Shown in pieces: positions 1-8,611 of a stretch of DNA of 64,000 nt. The notes below the pieces were generated by a model. The model saw nothing but the letters and a program-made list of their open reading frames with translations. It was not told the DNA's origin and did not search any database. Source of the stretch: Arctic95D-9 sp035967665. GTDB lineage: Bacteria > Verrucomicrobiota > Verrucomicrobiia > Verrucomicrobiales > DEV007. The translations under genes were made by a program, and so were the position numbers. The stretch is taken from NCBI GenBank assembly GCA_035967665.1, contig JAYWLB010000124.1, positions 1-64,000 on the forward strand, in the 5' to 3' direction. Numbering within the stretch: position 1 is the first letter of the stretch; every line of letters begins with the position of its first letter.

Positions 1-285
1 AGGAATTCTCCTTCCTCTACCCGTAGAGGAACGAAACTCGTTCCCACTGCACAGCCCGTGCCCCTACTCTCAACTTATCCCCATGGAAGGAATTCTCCTT
101 CCTCCACCCGTAGAGGAACGAAACCCGTTCCCACTGCACAGCCCGCGCCCTCCTCTCAACGTATCCCCATGGAAGGAATTCTCCTTCCTCTACCCGTAGA
201 GGAACGAAACTCGTTCCCACTGCACAGCCCGCGCCGCTCCTCTCAACCGTCCCCGTGGAGGGAATCCTCCTTCCTCTACCTCCTC
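1..285. repeat. Tandem array of an 86-87-bp twin-hairpin repeat (about 3.3 copies)
   Basis: Copies begin near 1, 88, 174 and 260 (the last partial). Each has two adjacent short palindromes. In copy 1 they are CCTCTAC-CC-GTAGAGG (14-29) and GGAACGA-AAC-TCGTTCC (28-44), which share two G residues. The copies are nearly identical and contain small substitutions. A diverged single copy lies at 63609-63637. The open frames on both strands through the array are repeat artefacts. No gene is visible in 1-378 apart from this array; 286-378 appears to be leader for the next gene. The array may continue left of the window. Confidence 0.9.
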
Positions 286-378
286 TCAAGTCACTCAAAG
301 AACCCAATTCAGTCGTTTTAACCTCGTAGAGTTAGGTTAAACTACCGCCCCGATCCGATCTCCAGACACGACATCAAA

Positions 379-1143
379 ATGACTCAGTTCCGCCCCTGCA
401 TTGACCTTCACGAAGGCCGCGTCAAACAAATCGTGGGTGGCACCCTCGATTCTGAATCATCGGGACTGAAAACCAATTTTATAAGCGACAAACCGTCCGC
501 CTGGTTCGCCGAACTCTACGCCGAAAACAAACTCGGCGGCGGTCATGTCATCAAACTGGGCCCCGGAAACGACGAGGCGGCCGAATCCGCCCTCGCAAGC
601 TATCCCGGAGGACTTCAGATCGGAGGCGGAATCAACGCCACCAACGCCGCGCAGTGGCTCGGAAAAGGAGCTTCCCACGTCATTGCGACCTCGACCCTCT
701 TCGACTCCGATGGACACTTTCAGGAAAAGGCGCTCGCGGATCTCGTCGCCGCGGCCGGAAAAGAAAGGCTCGTCATCGATCTCAGTTGCCGTCGTTCCGC
801 CAACGGGTGGACCGTGGCGATGAACCGCTGGCAGACCCTGACCGATCTCGAAGTCACCCACGAAGTGCTCGACCACCTCTGCGCTCACTGCGACGAGTTC
901 CTCATTCACGCCGCCGATGTCGAAGGAAAATGCGAAGGCATTGACACTGAACTGGTCACCTACCTCGGCGCCTGGGGAAAATGCCCGATTACCTACGCCG
1001 GCGGCGCGGCCAGCCTCGCCGATTTGGAGAAAGTCGCCGCCCTCAGCAACGAGACCATCGACCTGACGATCGGGAGCGCACTCGACATTTTCGGCGGCTC
1101 CGGCGCCACCTTCGACGATTGCGTGGCATTTAACCGCCGCTAA
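379..1143 (+). CDS. hisA: Eukaryote-type phosphoribosylformimino-5-aminoimidazole carboxamide ribotide isomerase
   Basis: Histidine biosynthesis, fourth step: isomerises ProFAR to PRFAR through a TIM-barrel in the cytoplasm. The 254-residue protein follows the fungal/plant HIS6 pattern rather than the usual bacterial HisA. It starts with CIDLHEGRVKQIVGG, then has HVIKLGPGNDEAA, IGGGIN, VIDLSCRR, MNRWQTLTDLE, EFLIHAADVEG and LTIGSALDIFGG, which I recall almost word for word from yeast His6. Likely catalytic acids are D9 and D134. No other his gene is in the window, so it is not in a his operon here. No Shine-Dalgarno is visible before the ATG, and the start is set by the conserved N-terminus. 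The assignment is very secure; the eukaryote-type subfamily rests on remembered alignment. Confidence 0.93.
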   Translation: MTQFRPCIDLHEGRVKQIVGGTLDSESSGLKTNFISDKPSAWFAELYAENKLGGGHVIKLGPGNDEAAESALASYPGGLQIGGGINATNAAQWLGKGASHVIATSTLFDSDGHFQEKALADLVAAAGKERLVIDLSCRRSANGWTVAMNRWQTLTDLEVTHEVLDHLCAHCDEFLIHAADVEGKCEGIDTELVTYLGAWGKCPITYAGGAASLADLEKVAALSNETIDLTIGSALDIFGGSGATFDDCVAFNRR

Positions 1144-1219
1144 TCGGACTGGTATCTCTCTCACTTCGTAATATCTTCCGACTCCGTAGACAAAACCCAC
1201 CCATCCCGCCGCTATTTAC

Positions 1220-4054
1220 ATGATGATTCGACTCTCATTTCTCACCCTGCTGTTTGCCTGTTTCCTTCACCCCGCCGTTTCGAAGGAAATGCCGGGAACC
1301 GATGCGATTCCACTGCCGCACGAAACCTCCGATATCCCCCATGACAAGGCCGTGACCTGGGGTCTTCTCGAGAACGGGCTCCGCTATGCGATTCTCCCGA
1401 ACGAAGAGCCACCGAACCGGGTCAGCATGCGCCTCTTCGTCGATGCCGGCTCCCTCATGGAGGCCGACAATCAACAGGGACTCGCCCACTTTCTCGAACA
1501 CATGGCTTTCAACGGAACGACCAATTTCCCTGCCGGTGAAATGGTTGAATACTTCCAGCGCCTCGGAATGGGATTCGGCAATCACACGAACGCTCACACC
1601 ACCTTCAACGAAACCGTCTACAAACTCGAGCTCCCCAATTCAGAAGCGGAGATGCTTGACGAAGGGATGAAACTGATCCGCGACTACGCCGACGGAATGC
1701 TCCTCCTTCCCGATGAAATCGACGACGAGCGGGGAGTGATTCTCAGCGAGAAACGCGACCGCGACTCCGTCAGTTGGAGAACCTTTGTGGACCAGATGAA
1801 GTTCGCTTTCCCGAAAATTCGCGTGAGCAGCCGCATGCCCATCGGCACCGAGGAAGTCATCAGCAATGCGCCGCGCGAGCGTTTCGTCGAATTCTACGAG
1901 AACTGGTATACCGCCAACCGGATGGCGGTCATCGTTGTCGGGGATGTGGAAACAGCCAACATTGAAGCTCTCATTAAAAAGTATTTCGGAGACATGCCGA
2001 AACGCGAGCGGCGCCCCACTCCCGAGATGGGGGAACTCGCCTCACGCGGCTTCGCGACGAATTACCACTACGAACAGGAAGCGGGCGAGACCTCCGTTTC
2101 CATCGAAGCCCTCACCCCGCGGATCGACCCTCCGGACAATTCCGCCCGCCGCTTGCAGGACCTCCAACTCATGATCGCAAGCCAGATCATCAATCGTCGT
2201 CTTGACCGAATCGCCAAACAGGAAGATTCCCCCATCAGCTCGGGAAGCATGCACGCCGGCGACTTTTTCGACCTCGGCTTTTCTCTTTACAGTTCCATTG
2301 ATGCGGACTGCAAACCGGAGAACTGGGAGAAATCCATCGCTCTCATCGAGCAGGAACTCCGCAAGGCTCTCGAATTCGGATTCACTGCCGGTGAGTTTAA
2401 AGAAGTGACCGCCAACATCATGCAGATGTACGAAGACGCAGCGAAGCAAATGGGCACACGTCAATCAAGAGACCTCGCGAACCAGCTCGCGAGCCGACTC
2501 GGGCAACGCCGCATTTTCACGAGCCCTGCCGATGATCTCCCGCGAATCACAGAAACCCTGAAATCGATCACCCCGGAAAGCTGTCAGGCCGAACTGAAGG
2601 CTCTCTGGTCAAATGCCAACGAAACCCTTGTCTTCCTTTCAGGCAATGCCGAGGTGGAAAATGCCGAAGCTGCGATCGAAGCAGCCTACAAGGAAAGTCT
2701 CAACGCGGAGGTCTCACCTCCGGAAGACAAGGAGATCGACCAATTCGCCTACAGCGATCTTCCCGAGCCCGGTAAGATCAAGGATCGCAAGGAAGTGGAG
2801 GACCTCGAAGTCACTCAGATTCACTTTGAAAACAATGTCCGCGCCAACCTGAAAGTAACCGATTACGAAGACGAGTCGATCTATGTGAAAGCCCGTATCG
2901 GCGCAGGACTCATCACCGAACCGACCCCGGGTCTCTCCTTTTTCCTCGACAGCGTCTTCTCAGGGGGCGGCCTCGAGGCTCACAGTCAGGATGATCTGCA
3001 GCAGCTCCTTGCCGGGGAATCGGTTGGCGTGGCTTTCAGCGTCGACGACGACGCCTTCACCCTTTCAGGACAGACCACACCTGACGACCTCAGCAAGCAG
3101 CTCGAACTGATGCGGGCCTACATCACCAACCCCGGATTCCGCGAAGAGGCGGTTACCGAATTCAAACGCGGCCTTGATTACCTCTATCAGCAACTCGAGA
3201 GAACTCCCGGCGGTTTCGCTCAGGATGAAGTCGCCCGCTTTCTCCATTCCGGAGATGACCGCTTTGGATTTCCGGATCGAGCCGTCGTCGAGGCACTCAC
3301 GATTGATCAGGCGAAAGAATGGCTTATGCCCGACCTTTCCGAAGGCTACCTTGAAATCAGCATCGTAGGGGATTTCGACAAAGAGGAGGCGATCGCCAAA
3401 CTTGCCGCCACCTTCGGCAACCTGAAAGATCGCGCTGAAACAAAGCCTGCTTACACAGAGGAACGCAAAGTCGCCTTCCCGGCCGGCACGACCAAAGAAT
3501 TCCTCTTCGAGTCCGAAATTCCGAAGGCAATGGCGGTCGCTCACTGGCCCACCATCTCGATCTACGACATCAAGAAAACGCGTCGCATCGGGATGCTCGG
3601 AGCGGTTCTCGATGACCGGCTTCGTGTCAAAATCCGCGAAGAACTCGGTGACGCCTACAGCCCTTTTGCTCACAACTTCCCCAGCGATACCTGGACCGAC
3701 TACGGCTATCTCTTTGCCTCCGTCACGATCGATCCCTCACAAACCGGTCCCGTGACCGAAGTGATCACCGAAATCGCCGGGACCCTCGCGAAAGGCGATG
3801 CGATCACCGCAGACGAGCTTGAGAGAGCGAAGAAGCCCCAGGTAACCTCGATCGAGGAAATGAGGAGAACGAACCGCTACTGGCTCAGCTCCGTTCTCGA
3901 AGCCAGCCAGGAATACCCCGAGCGCCTCAACTGGTCACGCAGCTTCGTCGACGACTACAAGAACATCACCGTCGAAGAAGTGAACGCCCTCGCTAAAGAA
4001 TTCCTGCAGAGCGACAAACAAGTCTCCGTGGCGATCAAGCCGAAGAGCGAGTAG
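1220..4054 (+). CDS. Secreted M16 family (pitrilysin/insulinase-like) zinc metallopeptidase
   Basis: A 944-residue protein with an N-terminal signal peptide (hydrophobic residues about 4-19) and the inverted zinc motif HFLEH at 90-94. A third zinc ligand, probably E170 in DDERGVI, lies 76 residues on, which is the M16 spacing. A second, inactive M16-like half follows, and a C-terminal stretch DDRLRVKIREELGDAYSPFAHN has the conserved basic/Tyr pair used to hold substrate in this clan. The length fits single-chain clam-shell enzymes with all four domains. It is likely periplasmic and degrades peptides; the substrate is unknown. It stands alone between hisA and the convergent polysaccharide cluster. 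The first of two adjacent ATGs was used; the second would change the protein by one residue. Confidence 0.93.
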   Translation: MMIRLSFLTLLFACFLHPAVSKEMPGTDAIPLPHETSDIPHDKAVTWGLLENGLRYAILPNEEPPNRVSMRLFVDAGSLMEADNQQGLAHFLEHMAFNGTTNFPAGEMVEYFQRLGMGFGNHTNAHTTFNETVYKLELPNSEAEMLDEGMKLIRDYADGMLLLPDEIDDERGVILSEKRDRDSVSWRTFVDQMKFAFPKIRVSSRMPIGTEEVISNAPRERFVEFYENWYTANRMAVIVVGDVETANIEALIKKYFGDMPKRERRPTPEMGELASRGFATNYHYEQEAGETSVSIEALTPRIDPPDNSARRLQDLQLMIASQIINRRLDRIAKQEDSPISSGSMHAGDFFDLGFSLYSSIDADCKPENWEKSIALIEQELRKALEFGFTAGEFKEVTANIMQMYEDAAKQMGTRQSRDLANQLASRLGQRRIFTSPADDLPRITETLKSITPESCQAELKALWSNANETLVFLSGNAEVENAEAAIEAAYKESLNAEVSPPEDKEIDQFAYSDLPEPGKIKDRKEVEDLEVTQIHFENNVRANLKVTDYEDESIYVKARIGAGLITEPTPGLSFFLDSVFSGGGLEAHSQDDLQQLLAGESVGVAFSVDDDAFTLSGQTTPDDLSKQLELMRAYITNPGFREEAVTEFKRGLDYLYQQLERTPGGFAQDEVARFLHSGDDRFGFPDRAVVEALTIDQAKEWLMPDLSEGYLEISIVGDFDKEEAIAKLAATFGNLKDRAETKPAYTEERKVAFPAGTTKEFLFESEIPKAMAVAHWPTISIYDIKKTRRIGMLGAVLDDRLRVKIREELGDAYSPFAHNFPSDTWTDYGYLFASVTIDPSQTGPVTEVITEIAGTLAKGDAITADELERAKKPQVTSIEEMRRTNRYWLSSVLEASQEYPERLNWSRSFVDDYKNITVEEVNALAKEFLQSDKQVSVAIKPKSE

Positions 4055-4085
4055 GGAGGAATTCGCAGGAGAGGTTTCCGCGAAA

Positions 4086-4112
4086 CGCCGGTTCAGCGCG
4101 TCTGAACCGGCG
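4086..4112 (+). terminator. Strong hairpin after the M16 peptidase gene (candidate terminator)
   Basis: A perfect 11-bp stem CGCCGGTTCAG / CTGAACCGGCG with a 5-nt loop starts 32 nt after the stop codon. No clear T-run follows, although a second weak stem (AAGAGG...CCTCTT) with a T/C-rich tail lies just downstream. It sits in the 265-bp gap between two converging transcription units, which holds no gene. Termination or mRNA 3'-end protection are both possible. Confidence 0.5.
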
Positions 4113-4319
4113 GCAAGAGGTTGGCGAAGATGCCTCTTTCTTTCACAGAAGGTCGCTGTAGCGATCAATCGTGATTGAGCCGCACTCAGCTTCATTGAAA
4201 CCGGTATTAAAAAACCGGCGATGCGGGCAACGGAAGAGAGATAAACCGATCGCCATCCCCCCACACACTATCCTGTTGACACGTCCTTTCAGTGACTAGT
4301 GGTTCACGACGCTTGCTCC

Positions 4320-6215
4320 TCAAGCAGGAGCATCCAAGTCCTTGTATAGGAGACTGCCGGGAATTCTATCATGGGCATACTGGCGCAGTCCTGCTTCGTC
4401 ACCCATATCGATCAGCTCAATCAGCTCTCCAATATCGACGGGAGCTCCTGTAACCTGGTCGTCATTCTTCTTAACGACCCATATGCGGTCGTGGTCAGTC
4501 CGCTCGACACCTTCATCATCGGTTAAAAGCTCTTCGTATTCCTTTTCACCGGGTTTAAGCCCTACGTATTCAACCTTTATGTCTACATCCGGAACAAAGC
4601 CGGATAATTCAATCATACGACGGGCAAGCGAATCGATCTTCACCGGTTCCCCCATCTCCAGCACACAAATGCGCCGATCACTCGTCACCGCACTTGCAGC
4701 GATCACGAGTTCTACCGCTTCCGGAATTGTCATGAAATAGCGTGTCACCTTCTTCGTCGTCACCGTGACAGGACCACCTTTCGCAATTTGCTTTTCAAAG
4801 ATAGGAATAACACTGCCGCTGCTACCGAGAACATTCCCGAATCGAACCGACTTGAAACGGGTCTTTCCTATGGGTCGCTCCATAATCACTCTTTCAGCGA
4901 GCCGCTTGCTCGCCCCCATCAAACTCGTCGGCCGAACCGCTTTGTCTGTTGAAACGAGAACAAAATCCTCGACTCCCCACTCCTCAGCTTCAGAAGCGAC
5001 CGCCTGAGTTCCCAACACATTGTTCTGAAAGCAGGCGATAACATTCTTCTCCATCAAATGAACATGCTTGTAGGCCGCTGCGTGATAAAGAACATTGACC
5101 CCATTTGTAATCCTCAACGCGGAACTAACTTGCTGACAGCGCCTTACATCCCCCGTTACGGCAAATAGCCGCACTCCAGCCGCCTCTGCTATCGGTGCAA
5201 TCTCACGCTCGATCTCGAACAGCAAATACTCGCTCGCCTCGAACATCGTCAATGAGGCCGGCTTCAACGAAACAATTTGGCGACAAATCTCCGAACCGAT
5301 GCTTCCACCAGCTCCGGTGACCATGATTTTCCGCCCCGCAATTGTAGACTTTACCGCAGCCATATCGATCTCGTGCGAAGCGCGGTGCAACAAATCAGAA
5401 ATCGATACTTTTCTTATCTGTTCGACGCTCACCTTTCCAGAGGCAAGATCCTCCATCGATGGAATAACCCGATAATCACATTTTAATTCATCTTCAGCCA
5501 AAGCGTCCACCACCATTCTAATCGTAGTCGGTGAATTCATTGGGGGTAAAAAGAGTATGCTTGAGACCCGGTTCTCACGAACAATAGTGGAGAGATCCTG
5601 CTCAGGACTGTAAATTCTAACGCCTCTGATCTGCTGCCCACGATGTTTCGCATTATTGCTCACGAGTCCCACGACCGGCCCTATCCCGTCGGAATGCACC
5701 ATTAAATTCCGCATCAAGGCATCCGCATGATCGGGACTCCCCATGAGGAGGACGCCATCACCCGCCACCCCGGAGCGTCGTTGTATGCGATGTTCGCGGA
5801 ACAAACGAATCAAGCCCCTCCACCCGACCTCCCAGAATAGAAACAACACCGCTGTGACGATCAAGGTCGACCGCGGAAACCCTTCGAAGGTCCGCCCGTT
5901 TCCGAAGTATACAAAAACGATAGCGAGACAACTACCCAACACGATCGCCAGAGCCGTGATAAAGCAGTCTCGGAGAGTGAAAAAGCGCCAGAGCCCCCGG
6001 TACAAACGGAAAATGAGAATCGCGAGGAAAAAACCCAGCACGATCCAGCCAACCTGCTCTCGAAACACGCCCTTGGACCCCGGCGGCACATCAAAATCGA
6101 AGCGCAGTTGAATCGCCAGAAAGAAAGAAAGAACCATTCCGGCTATATGGAAAAAGAACGCCAAATTTCTACGAAACCAGACGCTTTCCTTTACAAACTG
6201 GAGGTTTAAGAACAT
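4320..6215 (-). CDS. Membrane UDP-N-acetylhexosamine 4,6-dehydratase (PglF/WbpM/CapD family)
   Basis: A 631-residue protein with about four transmembrane helices in residues 20-135, a CoA-binding-like Rossmann segment (about 150-290), and an extended SDR domain with TGAGGSIG at 300-307. The active-site stretch STDKAVRPTSLMGASK (422-437) has Met in place of the usual Tyr (MxxxK, M433 and K437), the mark of the WbpM/PglF dehydratases. The expected reaction converts UDP-GlcNAc (or GalNAc) to the 4-keto-6-deoxy sugar. The aminotransferase, acyltransferase and PglC-like genes just upstream supply the next steps of a bacillosamine-type pathway. It is the last gene of the large minus-strand cluster; a short GCTCCT/AGGAGC hairpin overlaps its stop codon. 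Confidence 0.93.
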   Translation of the reverse strand: MFLNLQFVKESVWFRRNLAFFFHIAGMVLSFFLAIQLRFDFDVPPGSKGVFREQVGWIVLGFFLAILIFRLYRGLWRFFTLRDCFITALAIVLGSCLAIVFVYFGNGRTFEGFPRSTLIVTAVLFLFWEVGWRGLIRLFREHRIQRRSGVAGDGVLLMGSPDHADALMRNLMVHSDGIGPVVGLVSNNAKHRGQQIRGVRIYSPEQDLSTIVRENRVSSILFLPPMNSPTTIRMVVDALAEDELKCDYRVIPSMEDLASGKVSVEQIRKVSISDLLHRASHEIDMAAVKSTIAGRKIMVTGAGGSIGSEICRQIVSLKPASLTMFEASEYLLFEIEREIAPIAEAAGVRLFAVTGDVRRCQQVSSALRITNGVNVLYHAAAYKHVHLMEKNVIACFQNNVLGTQAVASEAEEWGVEDFVLVSTDKAVRPTSLMGASKRLAERVIMERPIGKTRFKSVRFGNVLGSSGSVIPIFEKQIAKGGPVTVTTKKVTRYFMTIPEAVELVIAASAVTSDRRICVLEMGEPVKIDSLARRMIELSGFVPDVDIKVEYVGLKPGEKEYEELLTDDEGVERTDHDRIWVVKKNDDQVTGAPVDIGELIELIDMGDEAGLRQYAHDRIPGSLLYKDLDAPA

Positions 6216-6289
6216 TGAGCAAAACTAGAGGTCGTCATCAAAAGAAATCAATCCGATAAAATCAGCAGGAGCTGCGCTGGAAAAATAAC

Positions 6290-7426
6290 TCAGACCGTTC
6301 CAAGCGAGAGGATAATTTTTGCGATCCGTTCCACATCCTCTTCCTCCAATTGAGTGCCTGAAGGCAGGCAGAGTCCCCGTTCAAACAGCCCTTCTGCAAT
6401 ACCACCCCCGGCGACCTTGGATCCAGCAAAACAAGGCTGCAGATGCATCGGCTTCCAAGCCGGACGGGATTCAATATTGGCATCTTCCAGCGCTGAGCGA
6501 ACTTGTTCACTCCCGCACCCGAACGTTTCAGGATCAATCGTTACGGTGGTTAACCAACGAGTCGAAACGCCCTTAGGGTTTTCGGGCATAAATTGGATGC
6601 CGGGAGCTCCCCCCAGCCGTTCCTCGTACCATTCGAAAACCTTGCGCTTCTTAGCAACCTTATCCGATAACGTCTCCAACTGTCCGAGGCCAATGGCGGC
6701 GAGGACATTACTCATTCGGTAGTTATAGCCCACCTCTTCATGCTCAAAGTGAGGAACATCCACTCGGGCCTGTGTCGACAAATGCCGGGCCCGGGCAATC
6801 AACTGCGCATTTTCAGACGCGAGAATCCCTCCCCCACCGGTAGTAATAATTTTATTCCCGTTGAACGAAAAGACAGCGGCATCGCTTCCTCTTCCCGCCG
6901 CTCGACCGTTGTAGCGCGCGCCCAAAGATTCTGCCGAATCAACGACGAGGGCTACCTCGTAACGGTCACACACATCCCTAAGAACATCGAGATCACAGGA
7001 CTGTCCGTAGAGATCGGTCGGTACCACCGCTTTGACGGGACGCCCGGCGGCTCGCAACGTCTTCAGCTGCGCCTCCAAAAGCTTCGGATCCATATTCCAG
7101 GTAGCCTCATCGCAATCGATAAAAATCGGCTCCGCGCCCATAAAATGAATCGGACTGACGCTGCCGATGAAAGTAAAGGTCGACGCCAACACGATATCAC
7201 CACTTTTCACGCCCACTCCCTCGAGGGCGAGATGCATCGCCGCGGTTCCGCTACTGACTGCCACCGCGTGAGGAAAACCGGTCAGTTCGCAGAACAAGGC
7301 TTCGAAGGCGGCAAGTTGCGGTCCTGCCGGAGCGATAAAATTGCTCGCGAATGCTGCTGCGACGTAAGCTTCCTCCCTCCCGCTCATGTGCGGAGGCGAA
7401 AGATAAATCCTCGCTGGTTTAGACAT
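6290..7426 (-). CDS. PLP-dependent DegT/DnrJ/EryC1 sugar aminotransferase (PglE-like)
   Basis: 378 residues. PLP signatures are SSGTAAMH (phosphate binding, from 58), D163 (pyridine nitrogen) and the Schiff-base lysine K192 in FSFNGNKIITTGGGG. It is expected to aminate C4 of the 4-keto-6-deoxy sugar nucleotide made by the neighbouring dehydratase, giving a UDP-4-amino-4,6-dideoxy sugar. The motif FNGNKIITT is typical of the PglE/PseC side of the family rather than WbpE. It overlaps the upstream acyltransferase gene by 8 nt, so translation is probably coupled. The exact sugar cannot be read from sequence. Confidence 0.92.
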   Translation of the reverse strand: MSKPARIYLSPPHMSGREEAYVAAAFASNFIAPAGPQLAAFEALFCELTGFPHAVAVSSGTAAMHLALEGVGVKSGDIVLASTFTFIGSVSPIHFMGAEPIFIDCDEATWNMDPKLLEAQLKTLRAAGRPVKAVVPTDLYGQSCDLDVLRDVCDRYEVALVVDSAESLGARYNGRAAGRGSDAAVFSFNGNKIITTGGGGILASENAQLIARARHLSTQARVDVPHFEHEEVGYNYRMSNVLAAIGLGQLETLSDKVAKKRKVFEWYEERLGGAPGIQFMPENPKGVSTRWLTTVTIDPETFGCGSEQVRSALEDANIESRPAWKPMHLQPCFAGSKVAGGGIAEGLFERGLCLPSGTQLEEEDVERIAKIILSLGTV

Positions 7427-7832
7427 CTTCAGCCTCCTCCCGGGTTCTCATAATTCTCGCCGGAACCCCGCAGACCACGGCATTGTCCGGCACATCGCGA
7501 TTCACGAAGCTGTGAGCTCCGACGACTGCGTTCTCACCAACCGTCACCCCCGGCATGATCGTGCTGTGCGTGCCTATCCTCGCATTTCGCTTCAATATGA
7601 CCGGCCCGGTTTTGTCATCAATCGTCGAAACACTGTAGACGGAACAGTGAGACCCAATCTGCACAAGCTCGCCAATGTGAACCCCGTGCTGGGCATTGAT
7701 GTAGGTAAAAGCACCGATGTCGGATCGCATTCCCAAGCTCAGTCCCTCGGGATATTGAACCACCCAGTTGTACTTCGTAGGCACACCGTGGAGGATCTCC
7801 GGCGGGGTCCAGTCTTCGAATCGATCTCTCAT
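7419..7832 (-). CDS. Left-handed beta-helix (hexapeptide) sugar N-acyltransferase
   Basis: 137 residues made of hexapeptide turns, for example IGAFTYI, VHIGELVQIG, ILKRNARIG, IMPGVTVGENAVVGAHSFV, ending with the usual GVPARIMR. It probably acetylates the amino sugar made by the adjacent aminotransferase. It lacks the N-terminal Rossmann domain of classical PglD, so it is closer to the short WbbJ/FdtC-type enzymes. Its start overlaps the stop of the PglC-like gene in an ATGA (7829-7832) and its end overlaps the aminotransferase start, so the three genes form a tight unit. Acetyl-CoA is the likely donor; other acyl groups are possible. Confidence 0.88.
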   Translation of the reverse strand: MRDRFEDWTPPEILHGVPTKYNWVVQYPEGLSLGMRSDIGAFTYINAQHGVHIGELVQIGSHCSVYSVSTIDDKTGPVILKRNARIGTHSTIMPGVTVGENAVVGAHSFVNRDVPDNAVVCGVPARIMRTREEAEDV

Positions 7833-8500
7833 CCTTTAACAATGTCCTTCGCAGCCGTATTGTCGTCATTTTTTTCCGGCTTACCGCCGGTCGACGCTGA
7901 CACCTCCCCGTCCTCAGCCCCGGTGAATTTCGACATCGTCGCCTCGCCCTTTGCGTTGACTCCGCGACGGAATAAAACCACTTGTATGGTTTGAAGGAGA
8001 ATCTTCAAATCCAGAGCGAAGGACTGGTTTTCGACATACCACACATCCATCTCGAAGCGCTCCTCCCAACTAAGGGTATTGCGACCATTCACCTGTGCCC
8101 AACCGGTCAATCCGGGGCGCACCTCGTGGCGACGGGCCTGACGCTCACTGTAAAGGGGTAAATACTCCTCCAGCAAGGGACGGGGTCCGACCAGACTCAT
8201 GTCCCCCTTGAGAACATTCCACAATTCCGGCAGTTCATCGAGACTGGTACTGCGCAGGAAGGAACCGAAGCGGGTCAATCTTCTCTCATCACTCAACGAT
8301 TCTCCCTTTTCGTCGCGAGCCTCCCTCATCGTGCGAAACTTCATCATACGAAAGATCTTCCCGTTTAAGCCCGGACGGTCTTGACAGAAAATGACGGGGC
8401 GTCCGTGAAAAACTCTAACCAGTAACGCCGTTAAGAGAATTAGAGGGGACAAGAGGACAAGACCGGTCAGAGCCAGGGTAAAATCAAAGATACTTTTCAT
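7829..8500 (-). CDS. Initiating undecaprenyl-phosphate sugar phosphotransferase (PglC-like, small monotopic PGT)
   Basis: 223 residues with a re-entrant N-terminal membrane segment (about 6-30), then KFRTM, the catalytic Asp-Glu dyad in SLDELPELWNVLKGDMSLVGPRP, and RPGLTGWAQVNGR. These are the marks of the minimal PGT superfamily. It should transfer a phospho-(acetamido-dideoxy)sugar from the UDP-sugar to undecaprenyl phosphate, the first membrane step of repeat-unit assembly. It lacks the extra TM bundle of WbaP/WcaJ types. A Ser/Glu-rich tail of about 30 residues extends past the usual end. It sits directly upstream of the acyltransferase (ATGA overlap), which supports the pglF-E-D-C-like reading of this module. 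Confidence 0.94.
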   Translation of the reverse strand: MKSIFDFTLALTGLVLLSPLILLTALLVRVFHGRPVIFCQDRPGLNGKIFRMMKFRTMREARDEKGESLSDERRLTRFGSFLRSTSLDELPELWNVLKGDMSLVGPRPLLEEYLPLYSERQARRHEVRPGLTGWAQVNGRNTLSWEERFEMDVWYVENQSFALDLKILLQTIQVVLFRRGVNAKGEATMSKFTGAEDGEVSASTGGKPEKNDDNTAAKDIVKG

Positions 8501-8611
8501 TGTAGGTTCATTCGGAACAGATCGAAACAGCTAACGGATTTCTAAACGTTGGCCACCAACTGGCAAGGAGAGAAATAGTTTCTTCCGAATGGTGAGATGG
8601 GAAATGATCAA

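Noticed and set aside
1..285. CRISPR array
   Set aside because: Units are contiguous and nearly identical over 86-87 bp with no unique spacers, and no cas genes are present.
457..1200. 247-codon frame antisense to hisA
   Set aside because: Shadow of a high-GC gene on the other strand; composition is not protein-like and hisA itself is beyond doubt.
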